A DNA stretch of 64,000 bases from Streptomyces coeruleorubidus. GTDB lineage: Bacteria; Actinomycetota; Actinomycetes; Streptomycetales; Streptomycetaceae. Under the pieces are notes generated by a model. The model searched no databases and was not told where the DNA came from. It worked only from the letters and a program-made list of their open reading frames with translations. The stretch's first letter is position 1; the number at the start of each line of letters is the position of its first letter. Made by a program: the position numbers and the translations under genes. Shown here in pieces: positions 1 to 8,227 of this stretch. The stretch covers positions 8,742,001-8,806,000 of the forward strand of contig NZ_CP118527.1 in NCBI RefSeq assembly GCF_028885415.1. Reading direction: 5' to 3'.

Positions 1-862
1 AAGTGTTCACGAATACAGTGGTTCTGCAGCTCGTTGCCGAGCACCGGATCGACATTGACGCACCGGCGCGGCGGTATGTCCCCGGGTTGATGCCCGGCGC
101 GTACGACCGCGTCACCATCCGCCAGCTCCTCGACCACACGAGCGGTCTGCCCAGGCCCGCCGCGCCCCCTGGCCCTGCCGACGGACCGGGATGGTGGCTG
201 AAGGCTTCGACGCCCCAAGACGCCCTGCGCAACTCTTTCGCCTCAGCCACTGACTCGCCGCCCGCCCCCGGCTCCGAGCAGCAGTACAACGGCCTCAACT
301 CCCTCGTCCTCGGACTGATCGTCGAGAGGGTCACCCGTCACCCCCTCGCCCAGGAGCTGGAGCGTCGGATCATCCGGCCGCTGCACCTGCTCCACACCAG
401 CATGCCCGCCGCCGACGACCCGACGATTCCCTCACCCCACGCGCAGGTCTACGTTGACGGCCAGAACGTGACCGAGCAGAGCCCGTACCCGTGGGCCGAG
501 GGCGGCATGATTTCCACCGCCGCTGACCTGGACCGCTTCCTCATGGCGCTGTTCTGGGGCCGCCTGCTCCCGCCCATCCAGCAAAAGCTGGTGTTCGAGG
601 TGCCGAAGGTGAAGGGCGCCGCCACCAACACGAACTGCTTCGGCCCAGCGGCCTGCTACAGCATCGGCGGGCTCATATGCGCTACCAGCTGCCGAACGGC
701 GATTACGCATGGGGCAAGACAGGTTCCCGCCCCGGCTGGGACAACGGGTTCTTCGCAACCCGAGACCTCCGGCACCGCGTGGTGTACTCCCTCAACCCGA
801 CGGGGGCGGGCTCCGACCTCGCGCACATCAAGGCAATCGTCACCACCGCGCTCGCCGACTGA
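1..862 (+). pseudogene. Serine hydrolase (beta-lactamase/DD-peptidase fold), 5'-truncated by window edge and frameshifted
   Basis: The reading frame opens at the left edge just after where the catalytic SxxK motif would sit, so the start lies outside the window. The HTSGLP motif (about 136-153) and the Tyr-Asn block QQYNGLN (about 283-303) place it in the class C beta-lactamase/D-Ala-D-Ala carboxypeptidase family of secreted serine hydrolases. The third catalytic box, KTGSRPGWDNGFFA, is in a different frame (from 677). The frames switch at the string CTCATATGCGC around 672-682, where two extra bases (an AT duplication at about 675-676) break the sequence GGLMRYQLPNG. If this is not a sequencing error, the KTG box is lost and the enzyme is dead. 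The substrate cannot be inferred. Confidence 0.75.
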
Positions 863-899
863 CATCGTGATCTTTCGTTGTCTGTGAGAGGGGTTGGTA

Positions 900-1080
900 T
901 TACGGCAGGTAGGACAGGACGTAAACGCCTGCCCCGCCCACCGTGCGGAGCCCGTCGGGAGAGAAAGCGCATTGGTTGATCCAGTGATTGTGGCCGCTCA
1001 GCACTGCTTGTTCGGTGCCGTCGGGGAAGCGCGCCAACTGATGAGAATGCGCAGTCCCAGACCCGATCGGTAAAGCCGGG
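900..1080 (-). pseudogene. WD40-repeat protein, C-terminal remnant with frameshift
   Basis: On the minus strand one frame encodes FTDRVWDCAFS and a second frame, starting a few codons later, encodes LSGHNHWINQCAFSPDG. Both are typical WD40 blade sequences (GHxxxVxxxAFSPDG), so at least two blades survive but in different frames. The fragment ends with a stop at 900. No start codon, ribosome site or further blades are visible upstream. Long WD40 proteins in Streptomyces are often fused to kinase, NACHT or caspase domains, but nothing of such an N-terminus remains here. Confidence 0.5.
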
Positions 1081-1089
1081 CAGGGAAGC

Positions 1090-1248
1090 ATGTTCGGGAT
1101 GGGTACGGTAGAGCTGACTGAGACCTATACCTATCGGAGTTTCCTCAACAGGCCCGAGCTCGTCGAGGACTTCAACAAGCTCCGGTTCGCTGAACTGGAG
1201 TTGAGACTCGCTGTTGATCTACGAATACGACGGTCTGACCTGACCTGA
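1090..1248 (+). CDS. Small protein or N-terminal fragment, function unknown (52 aa)
   Basis: The ATG at 1090 is preceded by AGGGA with a short spacing. The frame encodes a short acidic/aromatic protein with a non-random core (TYRSFLNRPELVEDFNKLRF) and ends with TGA at 1246-1248. Composition and phase are protein-like, but there is no recognisable domain. It could be the truncated N-terminus of a longer gene, since its neighbours are remnants. It diverges from the WD40 remnant and faces the tyrosinase-like gene. Confidence 0.3.
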   Translation: MFGMGTVELTETYTYRSFLNRPELVEDFNKLRFAELELRLAVDLRIRRSDLT

Positions 1249-1282
1249 CGTGTCCGTCCGTGCCAGGCTGCGTGCCGGGCGG

Positions 1283-2233
1283 TCAGACGTCCTCGTAGAC
1301 GGCAAAGCGGGCGGGTTCAACAACGCCTGCCTGCTTCAGGTGCTCGACGGTGGTTTCCATGCTGCTGAGACGCGACTGCAGAGCGTCGGCCTCGGCGTTG
1401 CCCGGCTGAGCGCGCAGAGCGAGCAGGGCCACAGGGCGATGGTCGTGATCGCCTGCGGGGCCGCTCCACGGTGGGTCGAAACTCCACGGAACTGGTTGCC
1501 CTGTCAGCTCGTTGGCAGCCATCCAGTCGTCGATCCGGGCGTCCACCCAGCCGTGGAGCTTCCAGAAGATTGGGTTCACGTGGGCGGAGTAGGTGTCGGC
1601 GAGCCAGTTGTAACTGGCGTCATCCCATTGGGGGTCGACGTTGAATGCGTCCCCGCCTGGCCGGTAGGAGGGCATTGCGGCTGACCAGCGCAGATGCATC
1701 CGGTTGTGGATGCCGAACTCGATCCTCGCGCCGAGGCGGCGGAGTGTCATCTGACGGAGCTTCGCCGGGTCGGTGAACTCCGCCTCCCACTGGCGAATCC
1801 GGTTGAATGACTCCTGAGTCTTGGCGTTCCGGATGACGTCGGCGGTGTCGCTGTCACCCGGGATGTCAAAGGGGGGCGGGACCGGGTATTCAGTGTCCTC
1901 CGGGGGCGGAATTGTCGGCCATCCCTCCACACGAGGATGCTGCGGGTCGCCCAACTCGGCAAGAATCTCGTTGACCATGGCGATCATCTGCCGGTGCATG
2001 AACAGGAAGTCCTCGCCCGAGCCGTTGTCGAGTTCGACAGAGGGTATCCCGGTGACAGGGTCAGGCGCGGTCAGGGAAGGGCGCGGCGGCTCCCAGCCGT
2101 GGTGGCGGAACACCTCCTGCTCCTCCGGTGTGAGATTCGCCCAGGAGTCACGTGCGGTGTGCCACAGCATGTGGTGCAGACGCATGGCGCGATCGGCCAT
2201 GGCGTCGATCACGGGCTTGGGAAAGGTGTTCAT
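1283..2233 (-). CDS. Tyrosinase-like (PvdP-type) protein
   Basis: A 316-aa soluble protein without signal peptide. Histidines fall where type-3 copper proteins need them: a first cluster (H20, H21, H25, and H80 in FLFMHRQM) and a second with HNRMH (H176, H180) followed by NPIFWKLHGWVDARIDDW (H227). The last motif, with the aromatic-x-LHG and following Asp/Trp, resembles the CuB region of PvdP/tyrosinase-like proteins. I infer a copper-dependent or degenerate phenol-oxidase fold; the substrate is unknown. The ATG at 2233 is chosen because AAAGG lies 9 nt upstream; an in-frame TTG at 2242 would abut that site. No maturation or caddie protein is adjacent, so this is a lone gene among pseudogenes. 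Confidence 0.6.
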   Translation of the reverse strand: MNTFPKPVIDAMADRAMRLHHMLWHTARDSWANLTPEEQEVFRHHGWEPPRPSLTAPDPVTGIPSVELDNGSGEDFLFMHRQMIAMVNEILAELGDPQHPRVEGWPTIPPPEDTEYPVPPPFDIPGDSDTADVIRNAKTQESFNRIRQWEAEFTDPAKLRQMTLRRLGARIEFGIHNRMHLRWSAAMPSYRPGGDAFNVDPQWDDASYNWLADTYSAHVNPIFWKLHGWVDARIDDWMAANELTGQPVPWSFDPPWSGPAGDHDHRPVALLALRAQPGNAEADALQSRLSSMETTVEHLKQAGVVEPARFAVYEDV

Positions 2234-2995
2234 TTGACTCAACCTTTCTGGAGTGCAGCAAGGTTTGCCAGAGGCGCAATTTCGGCGTCCTCATGGAGTC
2301 TTGTATGGCAGACGAGTCAGGAGGCAGTCGGCGAGGTCCGTTCGAGGCCGTGCCGGAGGTGACGTGCGTGCGTGGGTATGCCCAACTCGACAGGCCATAG
2401 ATGACCGCCAAGGGGCAAGTGTGTCAATGGCATGGAATCCGGTGAAGTTTCGCTTCCGCTCCTGTTCCACTGTGACGCAGAACATCTGCTGATGCATCTG
2501 GTGTCCAGCGGCAACCAGCCGCGGCGCCACGACATTGGTTCAGGCCGTGGGAACAGTGTTTGATGACAACGTTCAACCGTCCCCTGCTCGACGAAGCACA
2601 GCAGCCGCACCGCGCTGCGGCAGTGCCGAGAAGGACCACGGTGCGACGGCCGTCTCCAAGCGGTGAGCTGCTTAGCCGACCGGCGGACCGGCCGACGGGG
2701 CCGAGCCCCCTGCCCGGCCGCCGCAGGCGGAATGCGGCGGCCGGCAGGGGCGGTCAGCGATGTGTGCTCCCATGGAAGGTGGCTCGTTGGTAGGGGGGTT
2801 CGGAAGAACGCCACCCAGGACGGGTAAGCCAGCAGGGCCACCGCGTCGCACCCTACTCAGTCCGGCGGCAGCCCCGACTGTCGGCGCGCGGCCCACTCCA
2901 GAGCCGTACCGCGGCGCTCGCCGCGGGCCCACGCGGACGTCACTGGCGTGGATCCCCCGCGTGCGGCTGACCGTCAGGACGACAGCCCGCCGGCA
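2234..2995. other. Gene-poor stretch
   Basis: No convincing gene in any frame. The right part is arginine-rich shadow sequence in every frame. The promoter of the tyrosinase-like gene must lie at the left end. One minus-strand segment near 2560 encodes RLNVVIKHCSHGLNQCRG, vaguely like the C-terminal NVVERCFNRLKQWRG block of IS5-type transposases, but the match is too weak to call. Confidence 0.4.
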
Positions 2996-2999
2996 TCAG

Positions 3000-3341
3000 C
3001 AGTGAGGACGCACCCGCGGATGCAAGTGTCGCCGTCGGCCGCCATGCTCGTCCACGACAGGAAGATCGAGGACGCTGGCCACGGTAGTGGTCTGGAGCAC
3101 GCCGAGGTCGCTGTTCACCGTGGCGTTGATGTGCGCGGCGACGAACCGTCCGTTGTCGAGGGCCGTCAGCACGCTCCGGCCCAGGCGTCCGAACCCGTGA
3201 TGTCGGGGCGGATCTCGCCCGTGCGGGGCGTGCTGTCGTAGCCGAAGACGCGGTAGCGGAGCCCGCCGCCGCCCACCGCTTCGCCGTTGGTCCAGGCGAC
3301 GGCGAAGTCCCCGTTGTTCAGCAGCGTTCACGGCTCCCGAC
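3000..3341 (-). pseudogene. Fragment of a secreted beta-repeat protein (DGxFVVAW-type repeats), frameshifted
   Basis: On the minus strand the first frame reads LLNNGDFAVAWTNG and continues to RYRVFGYD. After a stop near 3185 the next frame reads VLTALDNGRFVAAHINA. Both copies match the tandem pattern TALxDGxFVVAWT...RxFDxDG found in large secreted or calcium-binding repeat proteins of actinobacteria. Only about two repeats survive, broken by a frameshift, with neither end of the gene. The fragment follows directly on the integrase remnant, so the two were joined by a deletion or insertion. Confidence 0.4.
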
Positions 3342-3667
3342 GCCTTGCTCTGGGGCGAGCGCCGCTGACGCTGAGGATTGCGGGCCGCACGCAGCCATCC
3401 CGCAAGGACGGCGCCCTCAGCCTCCGTCGCCTTGTCCCATCCCGTGCCCAGCAGCCACGAGAGCCGGAACCAGCGCAGGAGCCCATAGGCGTAGCTCCGG
3501 CCGGTCAGTGGGCTGCAGTCGCCCACGGCCAGGTCTCGCAAGTACGCGGTCACCGGCTCGACTTCGCTGCCGAAGCCGTTGACGACGACGTACGGAGGGC
3601 AGGGTGATGCATCGGGTGTTCGGCCTATCGGGGTGCGGTGGGTGGTGTCGTGGATGGGAGCCGGCAA
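3342..3667 (-). pseudogene. Site-specific tyrosine recombinase, N-terminal remnant
   Basis: About 108 codons encode the SAM-like/core-binding domain of a phage-type integrase: PYVVVNGFGSEVEPVTAYL, LTGRSYAYGLLRWFR and VLAGWLRAARNPQRQRRSP are characteristic of Streptomyces site-specific integrases. The coding sense stops after SGAVNA near 3342, where the frame runs into unrelated repeat-protein sequence. The whole catalytic domain (R-H-R-Y) is missing, so it cannot recombine DNA. The possible start is the ATG at 3667. It marks this end of the window as a past integration site. Confidence 0.65.
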
Positions 3668-3843
3668 CGCTCCTGGGCTGTCAGGCTGAGGCAGACGTTC
3701 TGGCTGGGCGGTGGTGACGGCAGGCGCAGGCGCCGGGTGTCTGTCTCGTGCGCCCGGGCCGCACTCCCTTGCCCGCCCGCACCGGGTCGCAGTGACTGTG
3801 CTGAGCGGGACCGGTCCCGGGCAGCGTCGATAACATCCGCGAG

Positions 3844-4221
3844 ATGTCTTCGGATGAGATGAACAGGCCCCCGGCGCCGGTCGTTGCAGCGGTTGTGATC
3901 TACGCGCTGTTCGCCGCCGTCCTTCTGATCTCCGCTGTGGTCATTGCGATCGCAGGCGCGCCGGCGCTCGCACTGCTCGGCCTCGTCGCGCTCCTGCCGG
4001 GCTCGGTGGCTCTCGGGCTATGGCAAGGCAACCGCGGTGCCCGGGTTGGCGCGATCATGTTCGGGATCCCGTCCGTTGTGGTCCCGATCGTGATGCTCTT
4101 TCTCCTCGCGGCACCTGAGTCGTCCCGGGCCTGGTTCACCCACGACGAGCTGGACGATTTCGACTTCGTCGACGAGGACGGCGACGACGAGGATGACGAA
4201 CGGGTGGCTGGCCGGGAGTGA
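3844..4221 (+). CDS. Small membrane protein with acidic C-terminal tail (125 aa)
   Basis: Three hydrophobic segments (about residues 12-37, 40-58 and 66-90) are followed by a strongly acidic tail rich in Asp/Glu (about residues 100-120). This predicts an integral membrane protein with a charged terminus. The start ATG has GAG immediately upstream and no good ribosome site at normal spacing; a GATAACAT box lies about 14-21 nt before it, so the mRNA may be nearly leaderless. No recognised family. It is a single gene between the integrase remnant and the matC terminator. Function unknown. Confidence 0.6.
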   Translation: MSSDEMNRPPAPVVAAVVIYALFAAVLLISAVVIAIAGAPALALLGLVALLPGSVALGLWQGNRGARVGAIMFGIPSVVVPIVMLFLLAAPESSRAWFTHDELDDFDFVDEDGDDEDDERVAGRE

Positions 4222-4525
4222 CGCCGTAGCTGCTTCAGCGGTGCAGCTGATCCGTGGTCAGCCTTCGGCTGTGTGCAGTGCCCGGGCCGCCCTGGTGCTG
4301 GCGAGTCGGTGGGACTCGTGCCGGTCTCGATGATGTTCCTGGCGAGGACTGGAAGTACGGCAACTGGCGGGGTGGCACCACCGGCTGCGGATGTGTGCCG
4401 CAAAGGCGCGGGGACTGCCCGCGACGGCGGGTGGGGCCAGGTGCGATAGTCCCGATGCGGGATCGGCGGTCGCTTGACCTCCGGGTGAGGCCGTATCTTC
4501 CCTGGCCCGCACACAGAATCAGCAC

Positions 4526-4560
4526 GGAGGGCGCCGTGCGTGGTCTGCTCGGCGCCCTCC
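4526..4560 (-). terminator. Terminator of the prpF-matC operon
   Basis: Perfect 11-bp stem (GGAGGGCGCCG at 4526-4536 pairing with 4550-4560) with a 13-nt loop, 24 nt beyond the matC stop. The rest of the gap 4222-4583 contains no gene I can support. Confidence 0.75.
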
Positions 4561-4583
4561 GCTGTCCGTCGTCCATCTCTGCG

Positions 4584-5837
4584 CTATGACCAGGGCAGGA
4601 CCAGGGCGCCCCAGGCGACGACGGGGCCGAGGGCGACGATTCCGCCGGTGTAGCCGATGACCTGGCGGTAGAAGCGGCGGGTGTCCACCCCACGGGCGTT
4701 GCTGAGGACGAGTGCTCCGTTGGTAGAGAAGGGAGAGGTGTCGACGATCGTCGTGGAGACGGCGAGCGCGGCGATCAGTCCGGCGGCGCTGAGGTGGCTG
4801 GAGAGCAGCAGCGGTACGGCGATGGGGATGATCGCTGTGAGAATCGCGGTGGAGGAGGCGAAGGCGGAGGTGATGGCCACGGTGAAGCACAGCAGCAGGG
4901 CGACGACGAGCGGGGCGCCCAGGTCGGCGGCATGTTCGGAGATCTCCTCGATGATGCCGGCCTTCTCCAGCATCGCGATGTACGTCATCATGCCCGCGAC
5001 CAGAAGCAGGGTGGCCCAGCTGACGCCGTCCACGGCCTTCTCCTGCCGCTTCATGTCCACCAGGGCCAGCAGGGCGCCGGCGCCCAGCGCAAGGAAGCCG
5101 ATCTCCAGGTGGAAGCCGAGCGCGCCGACGACGAGGGCCACCAGGGAGGCGAGGGTGAGCCACTGCCGCCAATCGGGCCTGCCGGAGACGGCGAGGTCCT
5201 CGTCGTCGGCCGCCTCCGCGGCGCCCTCGACCAGCGGGGCGGGACGCTTGGCGAGCAGGGCATAGGTGAGGATCGAGAGCACCAGGTTGATCACGAAGCT
5301 GGCGCTGAACAGCGCCACGGCGGAGACCTGCAGATCGGTCTTGTCGACGAGGCCGAGCACCAGCGCACCGGAGACGGCCAGCGGGGAGAACGCGCCCGCG
5401 TGCCCGCCGCTGATCACCATCATGCCGACGACCAGCGGGTTGAGCTTGTAGCGGTAGGCGAAGTTCATGCCGATCGGCGCGAGGATCGCGACCGCGGCCG
5501 GAGTGAACGTACCGAACGCCGTCAGCAGGGCGGCCACCAGGAACAGCACCCAGGGGATGAGCTCTACCTTGCCGCGTACCAGCCGCACCCCGGCCGCGAC
5601 GAGCCAGTCGATGGTGCCGTTGCGGCGGGCGACGGAGAACAGGTAGGTGACTCCGACGATGGTGACGAAGAGCTTCGCCGGGAACCCCTCGAAGATCTCG
5701 TCCTCGGTGAGGCCGAGCGAGGCGGTGCCGACCGCGAAGGTGGCGACGAAGGCGAGGATGCCCAGGTTGATCGGCAGCACGGTGCCGACCACGAACATCA
5801 CCAGTAGGGCGCCTATGGAGATCACTTCAGCAGACAT
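4584..5837 (-). CDS. MatC-like dicarboxylate/organic anion transporter (SLC13/IT superfamily)
   Basis: A 417-aa polytopic membrane protein with roughly ten or more hydrophobic helices. The N-terminus (GALLVMFVVGTVLPINLGIL, then GVTYLFSVARRNGTIDWL) matches the MatC N-terminal domain of malonate/dicarboxylate carriers. The second half carries the ion-transporter-superfamily hairpins, including STAILTAIIPIAVPLL and STTIVDTSPFSTNGALVL. The start MSAEVIS at 5837 has AAGGA 5 nt upstream; longer in-frame extensions are arginine/proline-rich junk. It lies 107 bp downstream of prpF on the same strand, so it probably imports the organic acid on which the PrpF-like isomerase acts. The substrate is inferred from family and context only. 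Confidence 0.85.
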   Translation of the reverse strand: MSAEVISIGALLVMFVVGTVLPINLGILAFVATFAVGTASLGLTEDEIFEGFPAKLFVTIVGVTYLFSVARRNGTIDWLVAAGVRLVRGKVELIPWVLFLVAALLTAFGTFTPAAVAILAPIGMNFAYRYKLNPLVVGMMVISGGHAGAFSPLAVSGALVLGLVDKTDLQVSAVALFSASFVINLVLSILTYALLAKRPAPLVEGAAEAADDEDLAVSGRPDWRQWLTLASLVALVVGALGFHLEIGFLALGAGALLALVDMKRQEKAVDGVSWATLLLVAGMMTYIAMLEKAGIIEEISEHAADLGAPLVVALLLCFTVAITSAFASSTAILTAIIPIAVPLLLSSHLSAAGLIAALAVSTTIVDTSPFSTNGALVLSNARGVDTRRFYRQVIGYTGGIVALGPVVAWGALVLPWS

Positions 5838-5944
5838 CTTTGTCCTTGGTGCGGTGGGGACGGGGTGGCGCGCCCCGAGGGCGCGAGGGTATCCCGGTGT
5901 GGACGGCTGGGAGCCGGCCTGACCGAGGTGGTGTTCGTCGTGGC

Positions 5945-7063
5945 TCAGGCGGCTTGCGGGCTGCCTGCTTCCGGTACGTAGATTCGGGCGTCGGCGAGCA
6001 GACGGGCCGCGCGCTGCACGGTGACCCGGTGCGGCAGGCCGTCCCTCACATCGGTGCAGCGGACCGCGACGACGCCGGCGGGCGTGCCGAGGCGCAGCCA
6101 CTCATCGGTCGGGCCGTCCGTGATCCGGGAGACCACGGACCCCTCCAGCAACCCGGCCGCCGCGACGGCGACGGCAGAGGTCAGGCCGATCGCGGGGTGC
6201 GGGGCGTTCATGGTGAGCATGCGCACCGACACGTCGTAGTCCTCGGCACCGATCGGTTCACCGAGGGTGGTGGTGTACGGCACCGACGGGCCGACCAGGC
6301 CCACCTTGGGCACCGCGTCGCCCGGTTCCTCGCCCGGCCGGAGCAGCCCCATCAGGGGTGCGGCGGTATGACGGACGGTGCGCAGCCAGGGGACGTCTGC
6401 GCTCATCCGCTCCAGTGACTCGGCACCGGTACGTCCGGCACTGGCGGCGTCGACAAGGACGACCGGGGCTCCCGCGGTCACCATGCTCACGCGTACCGGC
6501 TCGGCGGCGCCGACCCGCAGGTCCTGGGCGGTCCGGCCCGTGGGGAGCAGTAAGGCAGTGGTACCGGCGGGGTTGCGGAAGGTGAGGCCGACTGCGACCC
6601 CGCCGGCACGGGTGCCGGGTACCGTCTGGCGGCCGAAGTGGTGCACCACGCCTCCGGGGGTGTCGACGATCCCTTCGAGGACCGCGCCGGTATTGGTGTT
6701 GCGCATCACCACGCGCGTCCGGTCGCCGGTGACCGGAACCATTCCCTTGGTCACCGCGTACAGGGCGACGCCGGTGGCGCAGTTGCCGCAGTTGCTCGTC
6801 CACTCCACCGAGCCCGTGCCGATGCCGACTTGAGCGAACAGGTAGTCGACGTCGATGCCAGGCTGGGGTGAGGCGCTGACCACGGCCGCTTTCGAGGTGG
6901 TGGGGGTGGCCCCGCCCACGCCGTCCAACTCCACGGGATCGGTGGCGCCGTACGCGGCGACCAGCAGCCTTTCGAGGTCGCCACGGTCGGTCGGGACTTC
7001 GACCTGGTTGAACAGCCAGCACTTGCTTGTGCCGCCACGCACCAGGGTCGCGGGAATGTGCAC
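5945..7063 (-). CDS. PrpF-family isomerase/tautomerase
   Basis: A 372-aa cytoplasmic protein of the PrpF fold (diaminopimelate-epimerase-like), which isomerises unsaturated tricarboxylates such as aconitate, methylaconitate or 4-oxalomesaconate. Family residues are visible: RGGTSK at the N-terminus, the catalytic-type Lys in TTSKAAVV (K58) and the catalytic-type Cys in SNCGNC (C92), plus the C-terminal APHPAIGLT block. Translation starts at a GTG (7063) with GGAAGAG upstream. It forms an operon with the matC transporter and is divergent from a LysR gene. This suggests an inducible organic-acid uptake and catabolism unit. No 2-methylcitrate genes are nearby, so a role in propionate metabolism is not supported. 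Confidence 0.85.
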   Translation of the reverse strand: MHIPATLVRGGTSKCWLFNQVEVPTDRGDLERLLVAAYGATDPVELDGVGGATPTTSKAAVVSASPQPGIDVDYLFAQVGIGTGSVEWTSNCGNCATGVALYAVTKGMVPVTGDRTRVVMRNTNTGAVLEGIVDTPGGVVHHFGRQTVPGTRAGGVAVGLTFRNPAGTTALLLPTGRTAQDLRVGAAEPVRVSMVTAGAPVVLVDAASAGRTGAESLERMSADVPWLRTVRHTAAPLMGLLRPGEEPGDAVPKVGLVGPSVPYTTTLGEPIGAEDYDVSVRMLTMNAPHPAIGLTSAVAVAAAGLLEGSVVSRITDGPTDEWLRLGTPAGVVAVRCTDVRDGLPHRVTVQRAARLLADARIYVPEAGSPQAA

Positions 7064-7211
7064 GTCTGAGGCTCTTCCTGGATCAACGGAGGTGGGAGGA
7101 AAGGGCCGAGGCAGCGGTTACGGGCGCATTGCGGCCGGTGAACCGCTCGGCGATTGCGGAGACCTTCGCAGAGGCATGACTTCGGAACAATCGCAGTTCG
7201 CTTCACCTGGG

Positions 7212-7226
7212 TTTAGCTCAGCTAAA
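7212..7226. promoter_or_regulatory. LysR operator between prpF and lysR
   Basis: Perfect inverted repeat TTTAGCT-C-AGCTAAA containing the T-N11-A spacing typical of LysR regulators. It ends 9 nt before the lysR start codon and lies 149 nt from the prpF start, consistent with autoregulation and control of the divergent prpF-matC operon. Confidence 0.7.
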
Positions 7227-7235
7227 GTCGACGGC

Positions 7236-8189
7236 ATGCTCAACGTGCGCCGTCTGCTGCTGCTCACCGAGGCCACCGAACGCGGTTCACTCACTGCCGC
7301 GGCGGAAGCCCTCGGCATGACCACCTCCGCCGCTTCCCAGCAGATGTCCCTGCTGGAGCAGGAGGCAGGGCAGCCCCTCATCGAGCGGCTGCCACGCGGT
7401 ATCCGCCCCACCCCACCGGGTGCCGCGCTGGCCGAACGTGGTCAGGCCATCCGCCGGGAGCTCCGTGCAGCCCAGGCCGACCTGGACTCCTTCACCGCCC
7501 TCGACCAGGGCACCTTGCGGCTCGGTTCCTTCCCCACGGCGAGCGCGTCCCTGCTTCCGCTGGCGCTCACGCGTTTCCGACGTCGCCACGCCGGTATCCG
7601 CATCGAGGTACGCGCCGGAGTCCTCGCGGAGCTCAGGGAGATGCTGCACACCGGCGAGGTGGAGCAGGGACTGCTCTGGGACTACGAATGGAACCGCCTC
7701 GACGATCCGGCGCTCTCCCTCACCCACCTGCTGGACGACCCCACGGTGCTGGTCGTCCCCGCCGACTCACCCCTGCGCACACATCCCTCCGTGCGCCTCG
7801 GCGACCTCGCCGACCAGGAGTGGATCATCCGCGCCGACAACCACCCCGTCGCCGACGTCCTGCGCCGAAGCTGCCGCCAGGCGGGATTCGAGCCGCGCAT
7901 CGCCTACTCCTCGCACGACTACCAGGAGGCGCAGGCCATGGTCGCCGCAGGTCTCGGCATCGCGCTCGCACCCCGCCTGGCCCTCACCAGCCGACGCAGC
8001 GACGTACGCCTCCTGCCGTTCGCCTCCGACGTCCCGGCCCCCACCCGCCGCATCCTCCTCGCACGCGCCGCGGCACGCCCCGCCACCCCACCCGCCCAGG
8101 CGATGGCCCGCGTCCTGCGCGCGGTGGCCCAGCGATTCACCGCCCCAGACCTGCACCGTGCCCAGCTCGGGGCCGTCCGGCGGGGCTGA
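7236..8189 (+). CDS. LysR-family transcriptional regulator
   Basis: A 317-aa regulator with an N-terminal winged HTH (LTEATERGSLTAAAEALGMT, then TTSAASQQMSLLEQEAG) and a periplasmic-binding-like effector domain from about residue 90. The start MLNVRRL (ATG 7236) is the usual LysR start; the frame is open further upstream but that segment overlaps prpF. No strong ribosome site is visible. It is divergent from the prpF-matC operon with the palindrome at 7212-7226 in between, so the organic acid handled by that operon, or its product, is the likely coinducer. Confidence 0.88.
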   Translation: MLNVRRLLLLTEATERGSLTAAAEALGMTTSAASQQMSLLEQEAGQPLIERLPRGIRPTPPGAALAERGQAIRRELRAAQADLDSFTALDQGTLRLGSFPTASASLLPLALTRFRRRHAGIRIEVRAGVLAELREMLHTGEVEQGLLWDYEWNRLDDPALSLTHLLDDPTVLVVPADSPLRTHPSVRLGDLADQEWIIRADNHPVADVLRRSCRQAGFEPRIAYSSHDYQEAQAMVAAGLGIALAPRLALTSRRSDVRLLPFASDVPAPTRRILLARAAARPATPPAQAMARVLRAVAQRFTAPDLHRAQLGAVRRG

Positions 8190-8227
8190 CGCCCCGGCCA
8201 CGAGCTGCGCCCCGGCCAAGAGGTCAT

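Noticed and set aside
2480..2640. Minus-strand peptide vaguely like an IS5-type transposase C-terminus
   Set aside because: Only a handful of residues match, both flanks are unrelated, and no inverted terminal repeats or DDE motif could be found.
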